Below, piece by piece: positions 5,289-9,549 of a stretch of DNA of 9,549 nt. A model generated the notes under the pieces. The model searched no databases, was not told where the DNA came from, and worked only from the letters and a program-made list of their open reading frames with translations. This stretch comes from an uncultured Treponema sp. (GTDB lineage: Bacteria > Spirochaetota > Spirochaetia > Treponematales > Treponemataceae), in assembly GCA_937900125.1 (NCBI GenBank), contig CALCEK010000268.1:1-9549 (forward strand), in the 5' to 3' direction. Position 1 is the first letter of the stretch; each line of letters opens with the position of its first letter. The translations under genes and the position numbers were made by a program.

Positions 5289-5987
5289 TTACAAAAGCTC
5301 GGCGGCTTTTTGAGCGGTGAGATTTTGTTGTTCAGTTCGAGAAATTGTTGCTTCTCCATCACCTGATTGTTCGCCGTAATCCGCAAAGTGTCCGTGATTC
5401 CCGCCTTCAATTACAAACTCGGTAAAGTCATTCGGAAGATTTGATTTGTATTTTTGGTAATTTGTTTTGTTTAACACCTCGTCTTTTGAACCATAAACCG
5501 AAAGCACTTTTAAGTTTGTGTTTGAAAGATTCTTTGTGGAATACGCGGCAAGTAAAATCAGCCCTTCAAAATCGCCTGAATGACTTGCAATGTAGTCGGC
5601 AGCCATTGCGCCCCCGAGTGAATGTCCTGCCAAAAACCATCGGCTTATTTCGGAATAGCGCATTTGCACTCGATACGCTGCATAAGAATTAAGAATTGCA
5701 AAGTCGCTTGGCATTTGCACAATAACACAGGCAAATCCCTGCTCGGCAAATTTTACCATCAAAGGAAGATATGCTTCGTAAGAAACAAGCCCGCCTGGAT
5801 AAAAAATTAAACCCGCTTTTGCATTTTGCGGAAATGCGGTAAGATAAAAATCATCTGTGGAAAGCGTAATATTATTTTGTTCACATTCTAATTTTAGTTC
5901 GTCAAAGTCAAAAGTTGAATTGTAACTTTTGCAAGAAAAAACTAAAAGGCAAAAAATAATTGTAAGCGCGTAGAAAATTTTTTTCAT
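5289..5987 (-). CDS. Lipoprotein alpha/beta hydrolase (dienelactone-hydrolase-like fold)
   Basis: A 232-aa protein. Start ATG 5987 is preferred over 6005 because a perfect TATAAT lies between them, so transcription begins at about 5987. Residues 1-18 are a lipoprotein signal (MKKIFYALTIIFCLLVFS) with C19 as the lipidated residue, in a relaxed spirochaete-type lipobox. The hydrolase domain shows an oxyanion-type stretch (GLIFYPGG), the nucleophile elbow GHSLGG with S123, the acid in GSKDE (D169), and a histidine in GGNHGH (H198 or H200). The triad order fits alpha/beta hydrolase family 5. The likely product is a membrane-anchored esterase or peptidase-like enzyme; the substrate is not evident. 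It is divergent from the GH2 gene with a shared 127-bp upstream region, which might mean related roles in nutrient use, though only the second is cytoplasmic. Confidence 0.85.
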   Translation of the reverse strand: MKKIFYALTIIFCLLVFSCKSYNSTFDFDELKLECEQNNITLSTDDFYLTAFPQNAKAGLIFYPGGLVSYEAYLPLMVKFAEQGFACVIVQMPSDFAILNSYAAYRVQMRYSEISRWFLAGHSLGGAMAADYIASHSGDFEGLILLAAYSTKNLSNTNLKVLSVYGSKDEVLNKTNYQKYKSNLPNDFTEFVIEGGNHGHFADYGEQSGDGEATISRTEQQNLTAQKAAELL

Positions 5988-5993
5988 TCTTAA

Positions 5994-6022
5994 ATTATAA
6001 TTCATTTAAAGAATTTTTGCAA
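5994..6022 (-). promoter_or_regulatory. Promoter of the lipoprotein hydrolase, apparently leaderless
   Basis: On the minus strand TTGCAA (6022-6017), a 17-bp spacer and a perfect TATAAT (5999-5994) end 6 nt before the ATG at 5987. This is the best promoter in the window. It fixes the start codon and implies a message with no 5' leader; no Shine-Dalgarno is present. Confidence 0.65.
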
Positions 6023-6096
6023 ATGTGCCGTGCAACTTTGCCGTTTACGCTTTTTTTGTTACCATTTACGATTTTTATTTTTTTCGGCAAAAAGCC

Positions 6097-6114
6097 TATG
6101 CTAAAATCAAAAGT
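6097..6114 (+). promoter_or_regulatory. Possible -10 region of the GH2 gene
   Basis: TATGCT (6097-6102) and the overlapping TAAAAT (6102-6107) are both -10-like and lie 12 and 7 nt before the ATG at 6115. No convincing -35 and no Shine-Dalgarno are seen. If TAAAAT is used, this too would be an almost leaderless message. Confidence 0.35.
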
Positions 6115-8532
6115 ATGAAAGCAGTTGATTTTACAAATGGTTGGTCGTATCGCCACCTAGATTCAAATGAAGAATGGAAAAATGTGCGCCTTCCCCACGA
6201 TGCAATGCTTTGTGAAAAACGAAGTGAAGCGAGCGCGGGCGGAATTAACACGGGCTGGTTTGAAGGTTACGATTATGAGTATCGCGCTGAACTTTTTTTG
6301 GATTCCGATATTGCAGAACAATTTTATGTTTTGGAATTTGAAGGCGTTTACCATAATGCCGAAGTTTACATCAATGGAAAAAAAGTTTACTATCGCCCTT
6401 ACGGTTACACCAATTTTTATGTTCCACTTGAAAATGTTTCTGAGGGAAAAAACGAAGTTCGGGTTGTCGCACGTAATGCCGACCAGCCAAACAGCCGTTG
6501 GTATTCGGGCGCGGGAATATATCGACCGGTAAAATTGTGGCGCGGCCCAAAAAGTCACATTGCGCTAAACGGATTAAAAATAACGACTTTGGAAATTGAA
6601 AATCCAAAAATAACTGTAGAAGTAGAAACGCAAAATTGCGCCGATAACACTCCTGTTTTTATAGAAATTAAAGACGGAGATGTGCTTGTACAAAAAACAA
6701 ATGGTTTTATTATCGGACAAAAATATTCTGCGCAAATTGAACTTCCCAAATGCGAGTTGTGGTCACAAAAAAATCCAAAACTTTATCGTTGCATTGCGAC
6801 AGTCCAAAATGACGCTTTCTGTGATTCCCTTGAAGAAAATTTTGGAATCCGCAAAATTGAATGGGGCAAAAACGGGCTTTTGCTAAACGGCGAGCGCGTT
6901 ATTTTGCGCGGTGCTTGCATTCACCATGACAACGGAATTTTGGGGGCGGCTTGCATTCCCGAAGCGGTGGAGCGCAAAGTCAAATTGCTTTCTCAAAATG
7001 GCTACAACGCAATTCGTAGCGCACACAATCCTTGTTCAAAAACGCTGCTTTCTATTTGCGACAAAATGGGAATCTTGGTGATGGACGAATACATTGACCA
7101 TTGGTACATTCACAAAACTGAACACGATTATGTTGACTATTTTGCAACTTGGTGGAAAGAAGATTTGCGCGATATGGTTCAAAAAGATTACAATCATCCG
7201 TGCGTTATTTTGTATTCCACAGGAAACGAAGTTAGCGAAACTGCGCAAGAACGCGGTATTGCTTTGACGCAAGAACTTACCGATTTTTTACATTCGCTAG
7301 ACAAAACGCGCCCCGTCACTTGCGGTGTAAACATTTTCTTTAATTTCTTAAGCTCAATAGGCTTTGGTGTTTACAGCGACAAAAAAGCGCAAAAGGAAGC
7401 CGCCGCTGCCGAAAAACGAAAAGCTAATGGCTCAAAAGCAAAAAAGAAGCGGGCAGTTGGAAGTCAGTTTTTTAACGATTTGGCTGGTTTATTCGGCGCA
7501 AATTTTATGAAGACGGGCGCAACGCTTCATGGTTGCGATGTAAAAACTCGCGGTGCATTTGCCGCTATGGACATTGCGGGGTACAATTACGGAATTAAGC
7601 GATACAACCACGACCTAAAAAAATATCCCGACCGCTTAATTTTGGGAAGCGAAACTTTTTGTTCCGATGCTTATCAATTTTGGGAAAAGGCAAAAACAGA
7701 AAAGCGTTTGATTGGTGATTTCGTTTGGGCGGGATTCGATTACTTAGGCGAAGTTGGTGTTGGCGCGTGGGAGTATTCCGAATATGCCCCAGAGTTTGAG
7801 CATGGCTCAGGCTGGCTAACGGCGGGGAGTGGAAGAATCGATTTAACAGGAAAAGCTCTTGCGGAAGCCACCTACACCAAAATTGCTTTTGAAACGCAAA
7901 CAGACGCTGCAATCGCGGTAATCCCTCCCAATCATTATGGAAAAAAACATTCGCCTTCTTCTTGGAAAATGACGGACGCTATGGAAAGTTGGAGCTTTGA
8001 AGGTTGCGAGGGAAAAAAGACTTGTGTAGAAGTTTACGCTCGCGCTTCTTTTGCAGAATTATTTGTAAACGGAAAAAGCGTTGGAAAAAAATCGTTTAAA
8101 AATGATTGCCGCCAAAAATTTATCGTCACCTATGAATCTGGAACGCTAGAAGCTGTTTTGTTCGATTCAAACGGAAAAGAAACTGGGCGCAAAAAATTGG
8201 AAACTGCAAAGGGCGAAACTTGTCTTACCATTGAGCCTGAAGAAAAATCGGTAAAAAAAGACGGCGTTACTTTTGTGCGCTTTAAGTACACGGGTAAAGA
8301 CGGAATCGTTCGCCCACTTGAACGCGGCACTTTGACACTAAACGTAAAAGGCTGCGAACTTCTTGGTTTTGGAAACGCTTGTTCGTATAATGCGCGGGGC
8401 TATTGTACAAATCAAACGGACACCTATTACGGAGAAGCCCTTGCCGCAATCCGCGTAACAGATTCAAGCGCAACGCTTAACGTAACCGATGGAACTTTAA
8501 ATGCAATAGCAACAATTTGCAGCAACGATTAG
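6115..8532 (+). CDS. Glycoside hydrolase family 2 enzyme (beta-galactosidase-like)
   Basis: An 805-aa protein. ATG 6115 (MKAVDFTNGWSYRHLD) is chosen because GH2 enzymes begin with this jelly-roll strand; the open frame upstream has no RBS. Order: sugar-binding N-domain (about 1-150, with YHNAEVYINGKKV and RWYSGAGIYRPV), Ig-like domain (about 155-265), TIM barrel with RSAHNP, acid/base E372 in GNEVSE, nucleophile E513 in GSETF, and DFVWAGFDYLGE. C-terminal Ig/DUF4982-like and GH2_C5-like domains follow (ELFVNGKSVG; GCELLGFGNA; TYYGEALA). It hydrolyses terminal beta-glycosides with retention; galactoside is the most likely substrate but specificity cannot be read here. A Lys/Ala-rich loop (residues 421-450) lies in the barrel between the catalytic glutamates. 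There is no signal peptide, so it acts in the cytoplasm on imported oligosaccharides, though no transporter is visible nearby. Confidence 0.88.
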   Translation: MKAVDFTNGWSYRHLDSNEEWKNVRLPHDAMLCEKRSEASAGGINTGWFEGYDYEYRAELFLDSDIAEQFYVLEFEGVYHNAEVYINGKKVYYRPYGYTNFYVPLENVSEGKNEVRVVARNADQPNSRWYSGAGIYRPVKLWRGPKSHIALNGLKITTLEIENPKITVEVETQNCADNTPVFIEIKDGDVLVQKTNGFIIGQKYSAQIELPKCELWSQKNPKLYRCIATVQNDAFCDSLEENFGIRKIEWGKNGLLLNGERVILRGACIHHDNGILGAACIPEAVERKVKLLSQNGYNAIRSAHNPCSKTLLSICDKMGILVMDEYIDHWYIHKTEHDYVDYFATWWKEDLRDMVQKDYNHPCVILYSTGNEVSETAQERGIALTQELTDFLHSLDKTRPVTCGVNIFFNFLSSIGFGVYSDKKAQKEAAAAEKRKANGSKAKKKRAVGSQFFNDLAGLFGANFMKTGATLHGCDVKTRGAFAAMDIAGYNYGIKRYNHDLKKYPDRLILGSETFCSDAYQFWEKAKTEKRLIGDFVWAGFDYLGEVGVGAWEYSEYAPEFEHGSGWLTAGSGRIDLTGKALAEATYTKIAFETQTDAAIAVIPPNHYGKKHSPSSWKMTDAMESWSFEGCEGKKTCVEVYARASFAELFVNGKSVGKKSFKNDCRQKFIVTYESGTLEAVLFDSNGKETGRKKLETAKGETCLTIEPEEKSVKKDGVTFVRFKYTGKDGIVRPLERGTLTLNVKGCELLGFGNACSYNARGYCTNQTDTYYGEALAAIRVTDSSATLNVTDGTLNAIATICSND

Positions 8533-8538
8533 CGCGGT

Positions 8539-9549
8539 CTAAAAAAGTTCCACATAAGTTTTGCCCGAACCGCCTTCTTCTGGGGGAGCGAATTTAAAAT
8601 CTTTTACCCCAGGATAATGCGAAAGGTAATTTAAAACGGCTTGTTGCAAAACGCCTGTGCCTTTTCCGTGAATTATTGAAAACTTTTTAAAGTCATGGAC
8701 TAGGCATAGGTCAAGTTGTCTTTCTAAAGCCTTTAGTGCTTCCGCTTCTCTAAGTCCTAAAAGTCTAAGTTCAAATTTTGGAGCTTCCGAAGAAGAAATA
8801 TCTCCGTCGGAAGTTTCAATTATTATTTCTGAGCTTGGCGCGATTTTTTCTCCTGGCGCAAAAATTGGAACAAGCTGAGTTTGTGGAATTTTCATTTTTA
8901 AAGATGCAAATTGTACAGTCCACAAATTATTTTTTTCCTTTGACACTAAAGTGCCACGCCGCTTTTCTTTTCCTGCAAACACTTCAATTCCTGGCGCAAA
9001 AAGTGGAACGGGCTTTGCGGGCAAAACTTCTGATTTTTGTGTTTGTGGAAAATTTTGCACTTTTGCAAAACGGAGTGCCTCGGTGTTAGAGTTTTTCTTT
9101 TTTGTCTTTTTTCCAGACGAGTTTTTGTGGGCGGAGCTTTTAGAAATGCGCATTCCGTTTTCTGCAATTTTTTCCGCTTGAGTTTCTAATTCTTTTTGTT
9201 TTTCAAAAATTGCTTCCTTGGATTTTTCAATTTCTTTTTCTGAGCTTTCAATTTTATTTTCAAGTTCAGAAATAAAATGTTTTACAGAAAGCGTTTTTTC
9301 CCTTGTAATTTCGCCCTCGCGTAATGTTCGCACAAGATTTTCTAACTCGCGTCTTGTGGCTCGCAAAAATTCATTGTCCTGATTTTGATTTTTTTGTTTG
9401 AGCGAAAGTTCCATTTCGGCACAATGCAATTCTCGTTCTTTGAGTTTTAATTCTTTTTGAAAAAGTTTTTGCTCTTTTTCTTCTTCCTTTTGAATTGTCA
9501 AATCGAGTGCGAGGTGTTTTTCGCTAAGACCTTTTATGAGTGCGCTCAC
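8539..9549 (-). CDS. mutS2: MutS2 (endonuclease MutS2/ribosome-splitting ATPase), C-terminal part
   Basis: The frame is open to the right edge, giving 336 C-terminal residues; the GTG at 9549 is simply the edge codon. Family members are near 780 aa, so the clamp and ATPase domains lie outside. Visible in order: a long coiled coil rich in E, K and Q (about 1-130), a basic Ser/Lys linker (KNSSGKKTKKKNS), a KOW-like beta domain (FAPGIEVFAGKEKRRGTLVS to IPQTQLVPI), and a C-terminal Smr domain with IIHGKGTG, VLNYLSHYPGVKDF and GGSGKTYVEL. MutS2 proteins suppress recombination in some bacteria and split collided ribosomes in others; the Smr domain carries nuclease or RNA/ribosome-binding function. 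The usual LDLRG motif is changed here (ELRLLGLR). The stop codon is 6 bp from that of the converging GH2 gene, with no terminator hairpin between. Confidence 0.9.
   Translation of the reverse strand: MSALIKGLSEKHLALDLTIQKEEEKEQKLFQKELKLKERELHCAEMELSLKQKNQNQDNEFLRATRRELENLVRTLREGEITREKTLSVKHFISELENKIESSEKEIEKSKEAIFEKQKELETQAEKIAENGMRISKSSAHKNSSGKKTKKKNSNTEALRFAKVQNFPQTQKSEVLPAKPVPLFAPGIEVFAGKEKRRGTLVSKEKNNLWTVQFASLKMKIPQTQLVPIFAPGEKIAPSSEIIIETSDGDISSSEAPKFELRLLGLREAEALKALERQLDLCLVHDFKKFSIIHGKGTGVLQQAVLNYLSHYPGVKDFKFAPPEEGGSGKTYVELF

Noticed and set aside
5988..6005. Upstream ATG (6005) for the lipoprotein hydrolase
   Set aside because: The -10 box lies between it and the ATG at 5987, and the signal peptide starts cleanly with MKK at the latter.
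6025..6114. N-terminal extension of the GH2 frame
   Set aside because: No ribosome site or family similarity; it includes the hydrolase promoter region, and the family start fits ATG 6115.

Overview
The window looks like bacterial chromosome from a host-associated spirochaete, most likely a Treponema relative. This is inferred from an AT-rich coding background (about a third G+C in sampled lines of the large genes), a spirochaete-style lipoprotein signal, a small outer-membrane-type protein with a signal peptide and terminal Phe, and candidate promoters whose -10 boxes abut start codons. No rRNA, tRNA or CRISPR array was seen, so the genus is a guess.

The left third (1-2045, genes on the minus strand) is accessory DNA. 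It begins with the N-terminal 220 codons of a phage-like structural protein cut by the window edge. Next come two decayed pieces: the C-terminus of a PD-(D/E)XK nuclease of the Rpn/transposase type, broken by a frameshift, and a zinc-ribbon fragment that lost its start codon and first cysteine. An intact HTH-WYL transcription regulator follows. It is much richer in G+C (about 58% in sampled lines) than the rest, and near-identical palindromes lie on either side of it.

The middle (2046-4667) holds a divergent intergenic region and one large gene for a tandem AAA+ ATPase. It has two Walker A/B sets, a pore-loop motif only in the second domain, and an unrecognised N-terminal third. A hairpin ends this unit.

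The right half is ordinary AT-rich chromosome: a small secreted or outer-membrane protein (+), a lipoprotein alpha/beta hydrolase (-), a GH2 glycosidase (+) divergent from the hydrolase, and the C-terminal part of MutS2 (-) running off the right edge. Gene pairs converge at 5241-5288 (hairpin between them) and at 8533-8538 (only 6 bp between stops).

The genes do not form one clear pathway. The best candidate for something not yet described is the regulator-centred left segment: a transferred WYL regulator with repeated operator-like palindromes, beside nuclease and phage remnants and divergent from an orphan tandem AAA+ ATPase. Whether the regulator controls the ATPase is not shown by the sequence.
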